A DNA stretch of 64,000 nucleotides, taken from positions 50,674,001-50,738,000 of the forward strand of contig NC_091010.1 in NCBI RefSeq assembly GCF_041146395.1, read 5' to 3'. The stretch comes from Eulemur rufifrons (lineage: Eukaryota; Chordata; Mammalia; Primates; Lemuridae). The notes under the pieces were generated by a model. That model was not told the origin of the DNA. It saw nothing but the letters and a program-made list of their open reading frames with translations, and ran no database searches. Shown piece after piece: positions 8,721 through 21,389 of the stretch. A program made the translations under genes and the position numbers. The first letter of the stretch is position 1; every line of letters starts with the position of its first letter.

Positions 8721-10365
8721 TGAGGGTGAGGAATGAGATAATTAAGATAGCACCCCAACCTCCCGTCACCACCAAGTCTGCGTTCTGCTCTTCTCATGTG
8801 TGCCTTGCAGCGTGTGGCACAGTGTCACACATAGCTCAGTGATGCTGACCTGACCTGGGGAGCTGCACCATGCCTCAGCTGCAGGGGGAGGGAAGAGGAG
8901 GGGAGTCTTTTATTTCATATATGAATGGTAACATAAGATTCAGAGGAATCTCTACTCCATTTAGTACGAGGGTAGAAATAAAAACTCCTCAACAAGCCTG
9001 GCTTCTTCTCATGTACTTCAGAGATCAGATGGACACTCACACAAAATCTTCACCTGTTTGCTGAGTGTTTCCTGTGTGTGTGGCATTATTCTGGGCACTG
9101 TGGGGTTGGTAAAGGTGTGACAGAGGGGAGACAAAGAATGATATGACAGCATTTGCCTCACGGTCCCACCAATATGCTTTGGATGTGACACTGCTCTTCT
9201 GTAAAGTTAAATAACACATGACAACAAGACAGATGCCACGGGGTGGTATGTGGTTAATTGTCAAGTGATCATTTCAGGCCATGAGCTCAGAGGAGAGACG
9301 ATCACTGGAGGAGATGCTGTGGGCATCTTAGACTCACAGAATGTCAAGGAGGTGCACTTGGGAATCGTCTCCATCAGATCACCCGGCACAGAGATGAGGG
9401 GGGTGAGGTACAGTCCAAAGCACGGCACCCTACAGCCTGGACCCAACTCGTCCTTTTCTCTTGGAATAGCCATCCTCTGTTCACACCCATCTGTCTTCTT
9501 TCTTCTTGGGTTATCAGAGCATTTTCCTTCCAAATGGATTTGTGTACTTTCACTCAGGTGAGGTAGGGTGCTGCCCATTTTATAGGTAGGGTAGTCTGAG
9601 GCCTAGGGTGGGTATATATGATGCTACCAAGGGAGACTTAGGAATACATTCTTCCTTCCTGTGCTGGGCCTGTGCTCTACAGCCACCCTGCCCACCCACC
9701 ACGGAGGCTGAAGACAATAAAGTAGCAAGCTTGTTAATGCTGGACGAGCTGTATCTCACTAACTGTTGTTAATGGGGGCCTCTTGTGAGCCACCTTGTGA
9801 TTTCAGTTACTGAGTGAATCAAGCCTGGTTGCATCACCGGGAACATTTTGCACATTTATTTTGATCAGTGTAGTTGGGGTTTAATTATTTATGGAAATGC
9901 TGTTCTTTATAGTACACTAATAAATATGCTATAGTAAATTTGGAAAAAAATAATGGAGCCTAAGAACTTCAGGATTGCACATAGCCTTCTGCTATTGAGT
10001 GCATGCTGGGAAGCAGAGGAAAACATTCCTACTTGGTTGAGGTGAGAGGGATCCACAGTGCAGCCGGCCACCCATTCAGGGCTGTTGGTCAGTAACACTG
10101 TGCCCATGGCTGCGTAGGGGCCTGCTACTTGGCACCCGCCGGGAAAAAACCTAGTTTAGGGGAAAGGCTGGAAATAAAGCTATGTAGGGTAGTAAGGGAT
10201 CCTATACGGTTGTGGATCATGGGATTATTTAGTGTGGGTATATGATACGACTCGTGTGAATTCATGCTTAGGGAGGGTTTTCACCCTGAATGTCATCCTC
10301 TTTAGGATTTATTGAGAACCGATGTACTAGGACATGAAACAAGGCTGCATACTAAATGGGATCAC
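8721..10365. other. Intron 1 unique sequence with a homeodomain-rich patch
   Basis: No gene or clear repeat. The part at about 9715-9905 is unique and rich in TTAATG, TAATTA and GATCA-type cores, and could be a regulatory element. Open frames of about 100 codons on both strands at 9250-9578 overlap each other and have no family resemblance. Confidence 0.5.
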
Positions 10366-10590
10366 GGATCCTGGAGCCAGGTGCCTGGGATCAAATTCTG
10401 CTTCTGTCTCCTAATAGCTGTGTGACATTGGGCAAGTCATTACCTTCTTTTTGCTGCTTCTTTTTCTGAAAAGAAGGGATGATGATACAGTACCTCTCAC
10501 CGTGGGCTGTTGCAAGGATTGAGATTGTAGCAGGCAGAGTGCCTAAAAGAAGTGTGTGACCTATACATAGCAAGATCTCAAGATATTTTT
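10366..10590 (+). repeat. MIR SINE
   Basis: Shows the MIR order: 'ggagccaggtgcctggg', 'tagctgtgtgacattgggca' core, a diverged 'aaaagaagggatgatgatac', then 'tgttgcaaggattgagat'. Confidence 0.85.
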
Positions 10591-12490
10591 TAGTTGGTGT
10601 AGTTGTTATTTTTCTATCTGGAAGGGGCTTTTCCTTCATTTTCAGATGGAAATATTGACGCAGATGAAATTGGAGGTACCTGCCTGAAGTTTCCTAGTGA
10701 GCTGATGGCCAAGCCTTGGCTGGAATCCAGTCCTGAGCCAGAGGCTCATTTCAATCACCTTCCATATTCCATGTCCTCAGTCAGACGAGGTTTTGTGATA
10801 TCTATCTTTTGTGTAGTGCTAAGGTACACAGTGAAAGCAATCTAGAAGTGAATGCCTGGGGATCTGGATTCTTGAAACTCATACTCAGAATTTGTAATAG
10901 AAATGGTTAGCATCAGATTGGTTAGATTCAGATTAAAGATCACACCAATTAGTGATGAATAAGTTGAACAGTTTTTCAAGGCTTTCATTGTGTGGCGGGT
11001 TAAGGGATCCAGAAAGATGCAGAGTAGCTTCTCTTGGGCATCTGTGATGACAACTCACAGCTAATCCTGGGTGACTTCTCCAAGGAAGTGCATGAAGCAT
11101 GTAGCTTTAAGAAAACTGGAGCACACTGGGCTTCTGGGGATAGTTGGTAAGCAGAGCCCCTTGTGCCAAAGACTCATCTACATTGAAGCCATGGGATGGA
11201 CCTTGATGTTTCATTTTTCTTCTCCTCCAGATCTCCTTCTGTGTCTTTGTGCCTGGAGTAAAATGGGAATATTCATGGCTAGAACTATATGCAGAATATC
11301 TGCAGCCTCTTACCCAGGATTATCATGCTGGCAAAGTCCATTAATTATTTTGTAGTGATCTATACCCATCGAGTTGCAGGCTTGAGTTCCCCTTTAGCCT
11401 TCACCCTATGTACCAAGAGTGGAACCTGAGAACCCTATGTAGACACTAGAGGGAGTGTTGCCCTGGGAAAGAAGTGAAAATAAATAGGATGAAATAATGA
11501 AAAAATGCTGCACCAGGAATTGTTCCACGGAGAGAAGATGAGAAGTAGCTTGTAAGTCCATGGTGTGAGGAGTTGTAATACGACCTATGGATGAATAGTT
11601 GGTCGGCAACAGGGCAGTTCAGTCCTGGGGGTGGGGGTTGATCACTTCACCTCTTCCTGAAAAGTCTAAAAAAAAGGAAATAGAGGTTTTGTACCGGTAT
11701 GTTCATTCAGCAGTTGGATATTCAACCCATTAGTGGCGGAACTAGACTCTACAAATAGATGCAGGTAGAAGTGAGGCTCAGGCTTGGTTCTCCCATCTCT
11801 TCTGCATTTTCTTCCTTTATGCTTTCTCTTGTGTGTGGTGCTCAGCCAATAGAACCTCATGGAGTTGAACATAATAAATACTTTCTTAGATACATAAAAC
11901 TGCCTCGGTACACAAGGAGTGCCTTAGGAATCGGGAAGGCTCTAGCCTGCTCTTGCTGCCTCCAGATCCGCACCCGGGGACATCACAGCCGTCTCTGACA
12001 GGTTCTCAGGTCCCACATGCCTGACTCAGTCCTCTTAAGAGCCTTTTTTTTTTTTTTTTGACATCTATGGAGAGGTAGGCAGTTTCTCATTCAAATAGAC
12101 TAGGTTAAAGATTACACTGCTGCATAAGAAATGAACTTTTTCTTTTTAAAATTTGTTTTCAGTGGGAGATGAAGAGCAATTACTGAGTTGAACATTTTTT
12201 TTTCCAAGACTAGAAAAGTGACACAGGCTGCTTTATCTGAATGTGATTACACATAGTGGGGGAACTTGTCGACAATAAGAGTTTTGAGACTCTGAAACTG
12301 GGGATACAGGGAAACTTGTTTTCCCAGGGCGCTGGTGAAAGAGGAGGATGTTTTTAGAGGCCAAAGACTTGCTCATCTCACTGTGTTGCTTTCAGTATTA
12401 TTCATGCTTGAAAGCAAACTTTTGATGCGAAGGTATCTTAAAACTCTAAAATGTCTTTTCTGTTATGAGAAGGTCCCAAAGCGACAGCAA
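10591..12490. other. Intron 1 unique sequence, nothing recognised
   Basis: Apart from short T-runs (about 12044-12059), no repeat, RNA or coding feature was recognised. An 'ACACTAGAGGGAG' at about 11441 is only a weak CTCF-like match. Confidence 0.5.
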
Positions 12491-12605
12491 CTTTGAACAA
12501 GTCTCCAAGCCTGAGTTTCACTGGCTGTAAAATGAGAGTAAAATATCAGACTTACAGGGTGGTTGTGAATCTTAGAGATGGGTCTAACACAGTAGGCTGC
12601 TTTAT
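12490..12605 (+). repeat. MIR SINE fragment
   Basis: Matches the middle of MIR: 'caagtctccaagcctgag', 'tggctgtaaaatgagag', 'ggtggttgtgaatcttag'. Confidence 0.65.
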
Positions 12606-13129
12606 TGGTTGAGAATGTTAGTTTTCATTGTCTGCCTAGATAGGAGATGGTGTAGGGTGAATGTCTTCTTTTATAGCAGATCTGTTGGTACCTTACCCAT
12701 ATTCCTGAGCGCTTTCCAGTTCCCTGCATGCTGGCCTGACTCCCAGCACCAGGGACTGTTTGCCCACCAGCGTTTTCTGACCACTGGAGCTGGCTTTGAT
12801 TACACAAGGCAAAGGCTGGAAAGAGTCAGGAAACTGATGCCTGTCAGGAAGTAGGGAGCAGCCACCTTTCAATGGCTGAGCTCCCTTGATCTTTGGAGTG
12901 GGCTAACACTGAGGCTTGTTTCCTACCTTGTCTCCCAGAGTTCTCAGGGGGATGAAGCCCCAGTGGCTGCCATGGTAACTCACTTACTTTGTTGTCTGCC
13001 TTCCATCCCTGTCTCATTCGCCTATTCCCCTGTCAGTGTGTCCTGGGATCAGGATCACGCCACCAAATAAACTACTTAAATTCAAATCTTTCTTTCAAGA
13101 TATGTTTCTGGAAGAACCCTGTTATTTCT
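12606..13129. other. Intron 1 unique sequence with an X-box-like palindrome
   Basis: No gene was recognised. GGCTGCCATGGTAAC at 12965-12979 matches the RFX X-box consensus with one mismatch in the left half. Confidence 0.5.
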
Positions 13130-13585
13130 AAGTGTGTTACTTTGGGTTCTCTAGAGAAACGGAACCAATAGTGTGTGTGGGCTTGGCTTATGCAGTTATG
13201 GTGGCTGAGAAGCCCACAATCTGTAGCTGACCAGCTGGGGACCCGGGAGGGCCAGTGGCATAGTTCTAGACCGAGTCTTAGGATCTGAGAACCAAGAGGG
13301 CTGATGGTGTAAATTCCAGATCAAGTCCAGGTCTGCTGGCAGGAGAAGACTGATGTCCCAGCTCAAAGACAGGCAGAGAGAAAGAATTCCTTCTTACTTG
13401 GCATTCCATTCTACTTCCCCTTCATTGATTGGAGGACGCCCACCCACACTGGGGAAGGCAACTTGCTTAACTCAGTCTACTAATTCAAATGTCAATCTCA
13501 TCCAGAAACATCCTCACAGACACAGCCGGAATAATGTTTAATCAAATATCTGGGTACCTCATGGCTCAGTTAAGTTGACACATGC
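13130..13585 (-). repeat. Interspersed repeat, L1M 3'-end/MER class
   Basis: The order 'ggttctctagagaaac', 'aaccaagagggctgatgg', 'agactgatgtcccagctc', 'acgcccacccacac', 'ctcatccagaaacatcc' and 'atatctgggtacctcatgg' matches a familiar placental-mammal interspersed repeat seen in reverse orientation. I think it is an L1M-type 3' region but cannot name the subfamily. The strand is inferred. Confidence 0.55.
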
Positions 13586-16205
13586 CAAATCAGTAATTTT
13601 TTCCATACTCTTAAAATCCTGCTTTGAGCCCTGCTATAGTAAGTGCTATGTATGGCGAGGGAGATGGAATCACTGACCCTGGCTCTGAGGGGGTCTTCCT
13701 TTTGGGTTGGCACCTTCCAGAGGAAAGCAGCCAGTCCAGGGTTATATTGAATGGCAGTGTTGGGGCTTCCAGGAGGGCACACATACCTCCAGATTAGTTT
13801 CCATTGTTATTTCTCAGGGCTGAGGAGCCCACCTTACCCCAGGGCATGTGGTTGGTCTTCACAATAGCCAGAGTTTCTGTAAAATTTGAACCTCTCTCTG
13901 CTGGCAGGTGAGCTCGTGCCTAAAAATAGGGTATATGATGCCTTTTTGCTTAGACTTCCTCAGGATTTTGGCATGAAGCAGCAGAGCTCACACTTGATAT
14001 CTTCCTTTCTGAGATAACATCAGTGAAGGACATCATGATATATCAGAAAGAATGTTTGCCTTAGAGTTGGGAATCTCTGGATTTGGGTTCCCAATTTACA
14101 TTAATTGTCTTCAACAAATCACCTGCTTCTCAGGTATAAGGAAGTGAAGACCCTTCTAGGTGTAGTAGCATAGTCTATGAATAAGAATTATATGTGTGCT
14201 TTAAATGGGTGAATTATTAGTAAAGAGAGGGTCTGCAGCTATGATTAAAAAACCTGGAAACTGCTTCTCTCAAGCATGCCTAGATTTGGTCTTACCTCAA
14301 GCAGAAATATTTTCATTCATCCTTTCAGTCATTCAGTCAATAATTTGTTTGCTTAGTGTAATGATATTTAAGTTATTTGATTTTTCTGGAATTTAGTGTC
14401 CTTATCTATACAAAGAAAAAGTTGCAAAAATTGGTGCAGGCGTATCTTGCCACAAACCAGATGTGATATTAGGTCAATCATTTCTTTGTGTGTGAAATGG
14501 GGACAATCCTATTTGCCCCCTTTATGTCACAGTTAAATAATGAGATGCTGCACGCGCAAGCATTTTTGAAAGGAATAGGGGGTGATATGAACTCAAGGTG
14601 TTAGTTTACCTGTCCTTTATTTCCTCAGGAGCTGGAGGTCCTTCACCAGCAGATTTGAGACCTCCTGCCTTCTTCTGCCTCCTCTCGGTACAAATGAAGC
14701 ACTTCCATTAGCACACATACTACGGTATTAAAAGCCCCAAGATTCTCATTCCAGGCATGATGTACAATTTATTTCAAGTCACATCTGATATAATAAAATT
14801 CTCAGATGACAGTGTAATTTGGATGTTTTAAAAAAACATTTGTTCCAGGTCTCAACCTGTATTGCTCTGCCTTCTTCATTTCAGATAATGCAAAGTTTTG
14901 GGGGAACACCTACTATATGCCTGGTGATGAAACATGTGTAAAAAACCATATGATGGAGACTGGATTGCCCCCAAACTTATGTGTAGGAAACATATGTTGG
15001 ACAGATATTGCAAAGGTAGCATAAAATATGTGCTAATTTAAATGTGCTAATTTAAATATGCTTGGGAAATAAATTGAACATAATCAAGACCACAGTGAAG
15101 GAAAACTAACACAAATGTTTAAAATGTTCTGGTGGTTTTTATTCTCTACAACAAAATATAGTAGCATGATTATAAATAGGTGTCATGTTCTGTCACTAAA
15201 CCTGTGTCACTTGACAAGGAGTGTCCTGAGCTTTGAGGTCAAATAGATTATCCTATGTTCCGACAGTTGTTCAGAATTATGTCATATCAGTTTGGGATAT
15301 AACTTTCGTGTAGAGCTTTTGATTTTACCTTGTGTTTCTACTTGTTTTGTTTTCTTTGTAGAAAGAGGAAACATCTGCTATTTCTCCATAGTACTAAGAT
15401 ATTTCAGCTTTTTAGTTGTACTATTATTGGATATTCTAATTTGTACTGATTTCTTTCTTTCTAGGCCCGTTTCCCTTCTGTCATATTGAGATTTCCATTT
15501 ATTTTACTCTATTTACTTTACTGGATTAGTGCCTCTGGTTTTTGGATTCCATTCCTCTTTTTTGGGGTGCTTTTTATTTTTCTCTGGTATATCCTCAAGT
15601 AATCTTTTTCAGAGTACATGGGAATGTCCTGGTTTATACCTGTTGTCCTGACATAATATTAATAGATTTCATTTAACTCTCAAAAGATCCTGGCTGGGAT
15701 GATGAATTATATGGCTACCCAGTGCCTGAGAGGTAGCATTTTTTTTTTTTTTTTTTTTTTTTTAAATCTTGGCTTGTCTAAAATTTTGCTTTGCTCTCAC
15801 ACTGGCTTAACAGCTCATCTGGACATAGAAATCTGGGGCCAAAAAAAAAAAAAATTTCCCTTGGATCTGTGAAATACTTAGATTACCTGCTGGTTTTGCA
15901 TCCTCTGCTATTTGTGTAGTATATGTGTCTCCTGTTCCACTCAGGGACTGACAATGGTGGGAAAAGGAGAGCCCTAACATGAGATACCTGTGGTTTTGTT
16001 TGAATTAGTGATGTATAACCCTTTAAGGCAACCTGAGGCATCAAAACCAGATTTATACAAAATTGGTAGTATGGTATTGGGGGTTAAACGCTGTACAGAG
16101 CAATTTGTCAGGGACACTTATTATCTGAATACTTTTAATATAAGAATCAACCAAAAGAAAGTAGTTTTAGCTGCCTTTTATTTTAAAAATTTAAAATCAC
16201 TTTTT
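13586..16205. other. Intron 1 AT-rich unique sequence
   Basis: No gene was recognised. It contains a 14-base tandem duplication (tgctaatttaaatg, from 15031), a long T-run (about 15740-15762) and an A-run (about 15841-15854). Diverged MIR-like text may be present at 14040-14160, too weak to call. Confidence 0.5.
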
Positions 16206-16380
16206 AAAACTTTATGAATATTCAATATTCAACAAATATTTGTGGAGTTCCCTATATAGCCAGGCACTGCTGGGCTATGAGTCTATAGTGGTGAGCGGTG
16301 CTGGGAATGAGGGGTACATGCTATTATCAGATTACATGTGGTACATTTAACTTAGGGAGGGCAGAGAGGAAGAAGCAGAT
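16206..16380 (-). repeat. L2 LINE 3'-end fragment
   Basis: Reverse-complement L2 end: 'ttcaacaaatatttgtgg', 'agccaggcactgctggg', 'gtggtgagcggtgctggg'. Diverged. Confidence 0.6.
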
Positions 16381-16834
16381 GAGCTGAGATCTCAAAGGTG
16401 TGCGGGGTTAGGAGTGTTCTGGGCACGTGACTTCTGTGGCAGGAGGGAACAAGGTATCTGAAAGGGACAGGAAGAAGGACAGTGTGGCTGGAGCAGAGGG
16501 GCTGGGGGCCAGTAAAAGATGGAGCTAGATAGATAGGCATGGGCAGGACCCAGCAGGGCCTGATGGGTCTGGGGGAAGACATTTGTTCTTAAGCCTAAGA
16601 GGAAAGGGGTAAGCCATGGAAAGTTTAAAGTAGGAGAGTAATATAATTAAATTTACATTAAAAAAAATCTGTGACCACCCTATGGGTTGGAGGGAGCAAA
16701 GGACAAATGCTGAGAGACCAGACTGTTACTGTGGCTGCAGAGCATGATGGCTTAGGTGGTGGCACTGGGGATGGGTAAGGAGGAACCCACTTAAGAAATA
16801 TTTAGGTGTAGTTGATTCTGTTTTGTCCCCAGTT
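16381..16834. other. Intron 1 unique sequence, nothing recognised
   Basis: Purine-rich sequence. It may continue the preceding L2-type repeat, but too diverged to assign. Confidence 0.4.
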
Positions 16835-17284
16835 CTTCACACCTCTCTATAACTCCCTTTGTATTGGGCATTTGCGGTGTCCTCTTTCTGTGGGTGGTAT
16901 ATTTTTTGCCACCTCCTTACTTTGGGTTTGACCTCGTGACTTGCTTTGGCCAACCGAAGAGGTGGAAATGATAGTACACCTGTTCTAAGTTTGGTTATCA
17001 AGAGGAATTGTGTGTTTCTACCTGTTGCCTTGTGTCTCTGCAGTGGCCATGACAAAAACATGCCCAGCCTAACCTGCTGGTCTCAGGAGGAGGATAAGAA
17101 ATAAGTAGTGCACAGCCATTCCCAGCCAAGCCCAGCCTAGATCGGCCCAGCCCAGTCAGGACCAGCAGAACCGCCCAACTGAGCCCAGCCAACCCCCAGC
17201 TGCCCTGTATAATTGTGAGAATAAGTGATTGAGATTTAGGTGGTTTATTCTGCAGCATTTTTACAGCAAAATCTAACTGATGCA
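16835..17284 (+). mobile_element. Solitary LTR fragment of MaLR/MLT type
   Basis: The order 'gacctcgtgacttgctttgg', 'gtggccatgacaaaaacatg', repeated 'cccagcc' units, 'ataattgtgagaataagtga' and a terminal 'caaaatctaactgatgcag' fits the LTR of MaLR (ERVL-related) endogenous retroelements. There is no internal viral coding sequence nearby, so this is an LTR remnant only. Subfamily not assigned. Confidence 0.55.
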
Positions 17285-18500
17285 GCAAGGTAAAATCAGC
17301 AGAACTTGAGAGATTGGATGTAGCAAATATGTGGGAACATAATTACAGTGTAAAGTGAAGCACACCTATATTTCAAGATCATTAGCCTCATACCTGCTCA
17401 GGGCTATACTTAAGTGTGTCTTTTTGGTGGTTTCCTGAAACTCCCCTCTTTACAGGTTATGGCTTCTTTTTCTGGAGCTAAATGAGGTGGGTCAGAATCA
17501 TGGTCCAAAAGAATTAATCTTCCACTCTTTTTCCTTCTCAGTCTCTTTCCTGTGGCCTAATCAGATTCCAGTAGAGCATTCAAGCTGAGTGGTCCTCAGG
17601 TGCTTCACTAGGGGCTTCAAGCCCTAACACTCAGTGTATTCTTGTTAGAGTTGAAGTCAGTTTTTGCTCTGTGAAGATGGAATTTTACTTAAAGAGGGGA
17701 GAAATGTGGGGCCAGGGATTTTCTTGGTTTTGACTGATTATTTAAAATATATTAGTTCTGATAAAATATTTAGCTTTTAAACAACAAGTTTAATATAGGG
17801 AATTGTGTTTTATTTATTAATGGCAGTTGCAGGGAGATTGGTAGGAGTTGTACTAAAGTGCACTGTTGTGATTTTGCGAAGTATAGTAATTACTGTAATA
17901 TTTTGTTGAATTATTAATATCTACTATGCCTGCAGGAACATAAGCTTCTGCAGTCGAATTCATTTCAAGATTGCTTTTTCCCCCTTCTGGTTTTGTTTTG
18001 TGTTTTCTTTTCTTTCTTGTGCACTTAAAATTTTTTAAGAAATGGAGTTGGGGGGTGGCAGAGTTGATTATATTGTATGAAACACTTTGTTACATGGTAA
18101 CTGAATGTAGGCAGGCTCCAGGTCCTGGATGGTTTTCCTGCTTCAGCCAAGCCCATTTGCAGTGGCAGATTGAGAGGTGCTGAAAGAATCATGTCTTGGG
18201 GCAGAGGGCTTATCAGTGTGTCTTTTTCAGGAGCTGAGATGAGGAGAGAAAACAGCAGGGAGGTCATCATGTGTGTGCACACATGAATGCTATGTGTGCA
18301 TGCCTCTTAGCAGAGCTGATCCTACCTATAGATGAGGTTGGTAGGTGTTCGGGCATGTGTGTTGAAACAGCACTAGTCTCTTTTGTTAATTGCTTTGACA
18401 AATATTATTTAGTGTCTTTTGTATACTCAAATGAGGTCATTGTGGATGATGGTGATGATGATGATGGTGATAGCTTAGAGTTGCTACCTGAATGGGCTCA
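17285..18500. other. Intron 1 unique sequence, nothing recognised
   Basis: AT-rich intron without a recognised gene or repeat. A small GAT repeat (about 18447-18471) lies near its end. Confidence 0.5.
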
Positions 18501-18504
18501 TGCT

Positions 18505-18700
18505 GCAATAGACTCTGGATTTGGGTGCAAGTTTACACATAGAAACGTTCCTCTTGGTCGTGGCTACACTGAAATGGAAGACCAGCCTTCACGTGACCAC
18601 CTCCCGTCTGTATGAAATGGTGCAAGTCAGTCAACGTCTGAGACTCCAGTTTCCTCATCTGTGTAATGGTTGTAAGGATCAAAATGAAATCAAATATTTG
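18505..18700 (+). repeat. MIR SINE, diverged
   Basis: Recognised from 'gactctggatttgggtgcaag', then 'ccagtttcctcatctgtgta' and 'atggttgtaaggatcaaaat'. Confidence 0.65.
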
Positions 18701-19190
18701 AAAGGGATTATAAACTATAAATGTACAGATATGTTTAAGGGAATGTCACTGTCATTAAATCATAGAAGTTGCTAATACTTGCGGTGTAATTGTGTGGGCA
18801 AGCAAGGAGGACTCTGCTTGATTTTTTTCCCCCTTCTGGCCAGAATATTCACAATGAAAGAGTCATTCCTTATTCTCTCCAAGGTCTTCTTAAAATATAA
18901 ATCATCCAGAGACAACATTTTAGAGCAGGAAAGAACACATAATGATCTAACTGTATGTTTTTCCTGGTATGGAAAATGTGGCCGAGAGAGATTGTGCATC
19001 CAGAGAGTGGAAGTACCCACACCAGTGTGCAACTCCCTAGCTCTCAGTTCAGTGCTCTTCCTGCAACACCCGAACTCTTGTTAGTATTCCATTAAGTTTT
19101 TAGTATAACCTAGAGTTTTTTTTTTCTCCCAGAAGGTAGCCTTGGGAAGAATAAAGAAGTTAGATGACTTGTGGAGAGACATAGGGGACG
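18701..19190. other. Intron 1 unique sequence, nothing recognised
   Basis: Contains overlapping open frames of 101 (plus) and 86 (minus) codons with no family resemblance. No repeat recognised. Confidence 0.45.
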
Positions 19191-19420
19191 GGATCCCTTT
19201 AGGCAGGAGTAGTGCTTGGGTCAGAAGGACCTGGCCATGTGTGTTGGCTCCACCACTGACTAGCGAGCTCCGTGACTTGGGCAGATTACTTGTCTGAGGC
19301 CCACTTCTCTCCTTTGTAAAATAGGGATTATAATCTTTATTGTGCACAGTTGTGAGGATTTAGTGAGTTTAAAGCGCTTGGCAAGGTAGAAGATACTGTA
19401 AGATAGGTAAGAAATAGTTA
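19190..19420 (+). repeat. MIR SINE
   Basis: Clear MIR structure: 'ccaccactgactagcgagc', 'gtgacttgggcagattactt', 'ctttgtaaaatagggatta', 'tgtgaggatttagtgagttt' and 'aaagcgcttggcaagg'. Confidence 0.85.
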
Positions 19421-20250
19421 TTATTAGATAACGAGAGGTCCTAAGATTAGCTCGGTCTCCCTCACAGTGGGTGTCCCTCCTGCCAGCCACTCTTTTCACC
19501 CTGCAGTGAGGATGTGTGTTTTAAGGAGAGGGGAAAGCTTCCAACACTGTCGCTTCCCTAATGCTCCTCCAGAGACACCTGCACAGTGGGGGACGCTCCT
19601 GTGCTGGCAAGAGGATGAGCCCAGACTTATCAATAGTCCGTCCTTTCCCTTTTATCTCAGACAGCAGCAGCTCCGACCCCATTTTAATTTCCTTTAAAGG
19701 GGCTGGGGATGGCAGAAGGATGGGATGAGCATCTTCAGAGAACAGCAGGTCACTCTAAAAATGAGACAAATCAAAGCACCTGTGTCTATAGCTGCACATC
19801 TCTGTGTTTTAGGGGGACCCTTTTCTTATTTTAAGTTACTAAGGTGGATTCCTGAAAATGGGCTTCAGTTTTTTTAACTGAGAGTTTATCCTGCTTCTAA
19901 TAGTTCCTTCTGAACCCCTTGGAAGCTTGGGAGGACCCATTGTTTCTTGTGAATTTACAGCAAGGAAAGCATGGCCACCCATGGGTTGATGCTTGAGTAG
20001 AGCATAGAACTTCCAGGGACAGAAGGAAATCTGAAACTCCCAGAGCCTGGGTCAGTTCTCAGGCATAGGGACTGGGCCAGTGTCAGCCTAAAGCAAGATA
20101 AGAAGCGCAAGGGATGCAGGTGAGTGCTTCTGTCTCCCTTCCTCACCTACCCTCTGCCTAGCACCTTCCACTTTCCTAGCTCTTCCTGCTCTTGGAAAAA
20201 TGGTCTAAAGTCCCTCCTTTACCTGTTCAATTCTTTTTTCCCAAGTCTTC
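19421..20250. other. Intron 1 unique sequence, nothing recognised
   Basis: Average composition without a recognised repeat, RNA gene or coding frame. Confidence 0.5.
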
Positions 20251-20255
20251 ATATT

Positions 20256-20525
20256 TAATTTTTTTTTTTTTTTTGAGACAGGGTCTTGCTCTGTCACCCA
20301 GGCTGGAGTACAGTGGCCTCATCACAACTCACTACAGCCTCGAACTCTTGGGCTCAAGTGATCCTCCTACCTCAGCCTCCTGAGTAGCTGAGATCACAGG
20401 TGCATGCCACCACAGGCTAATTTTTCTATTTTTGTAGAGACATGGGTCTCACTCTTGCTCAGGCTGGTCTTGGGCTCTTGGCCTCAGCATCCTAGAGTGT
20501 TAGGATTATAGGTGTGTGCCACTGA
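20256..20525 (-). repeat. Alu SINE, strepsirrhine type, antisense
   Basis: Begins with a poly-T (the reversed A-tail), followed by 'gagacagggtcttgctctgt', 'cacccaggctggagtacag', 'cctcagcctcctgagtagct', then 'cactcttgctcaggctggtc' and 'cctagagtgttaggattata'. The last two are forms usual in lemur and galago Alus. The 5' end of the element is slightly truncated and no clear target duplication was found. Confidence 0.9.
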
Positions 20526-20924
20526 GGATTAAAGGCCTCATAATTAAAAAAAAAAAATTGGCCTCCTAGGGGTGAATGAAAACCTTCTGCCTCTGTTGGG
20601 GACAGTTTGGGATAGTGTGTTAGAGATGAGGCCTCCAGAAATCAGAGCCTGTGCTATTTGCCTAATTTTTCCACCTGCAGGACTGGCATCAGGGAGAGGT
20701 AGGCTGGCGCCACTCCTGGCCAGGGATGCCCGTTTCCTGTCTGACCTATGCCTGAGCCTGGAAAAGCTCCCATGAGGTGAGAGCTGAGGGCTCTGGCTGA
20801 AGGCTGGCGTCTATCTCTGTGCTGGTCAAATGCTTCTCATGATGGAGTTTTCTTTGTTTAAGGGGAGGGGCAACTGGGGAAAGCTTTGCTCTGTTCCTTC
20901 CTTTTCCTCCTTAAATTTCATTCA
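20526..20924. other. Intron 1 unique sequence, nothing recognised
   Basis: A short A-run follows the Alu. No other feature was recognised. Confidence 0.45.
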
Positions 20925-20997
20925 TTCCTTTAAAATATATATAACATAAAATTTGCCATGTGAACCATTTTTAAGTGTACAATTCGGTAGCCTTGCA
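20925..20997 (-). repeat. L1M 3'-UTR fragment
   Basis: 'aaaatttgccatgtgaaccat', 'ttttaagtgtacaattcggt' is the same L1M 3' segment that begins the large L1 at 28063 (there 'tttaccatcttaaccattt'). Confidence 0.65.
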
Positions 20998-21014
20998 GAC
21001 GGGATGTAACCTTT

Positions 21015-21210
21015 GCTGAGGCTGCCCTGTGCCAGATGCCAGTTTGGATGCTTTATTTGTGTCATCTCGTTTTCCGCTCATAGCAACTCTGTGAGCTGGG
21101 GGTTATGATTATCTCTGTTTTACAGACGAGGAGACCGTGAGGAAGAGAAGTGAGATTGCCAGGATCACACAGCTCATGGGCTTCAGAGTAGGGAATGTGA
21201 CAGAGAAAAA
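21015..21210 (-). repeat. MIR SINE, antisense
   Basis: Reverse-complement MIR: 'cctgtgccagatgccag', 'catagcaactctgtgagctg', 'tctctgttttacagacgagg', 'atcacacagctcatgg'. Confidence 0.8.
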
Positions 21211-21389
21211 TGCCTTTTGAAGACGAAAGGTCATTGAGTCTGCTGTATTGTTGGTGTAGAAATTGGGGTGTCATAGAGTTTGGGAGTGGGAATAGGCTGA
21301 GAGAACCGGAGCAAAAGAGCGAGTAGGGGGTGAAGGGGATCAGCTTTTATTTCAAACCAGAATGTCATTTTATGAAAATAATGGGCAAC

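Noticed and set aside
14040..14160. Possible MIR at 14.1 kb
   Set aside because: Only loose similarity to the MIR core. Not enough to annotate.
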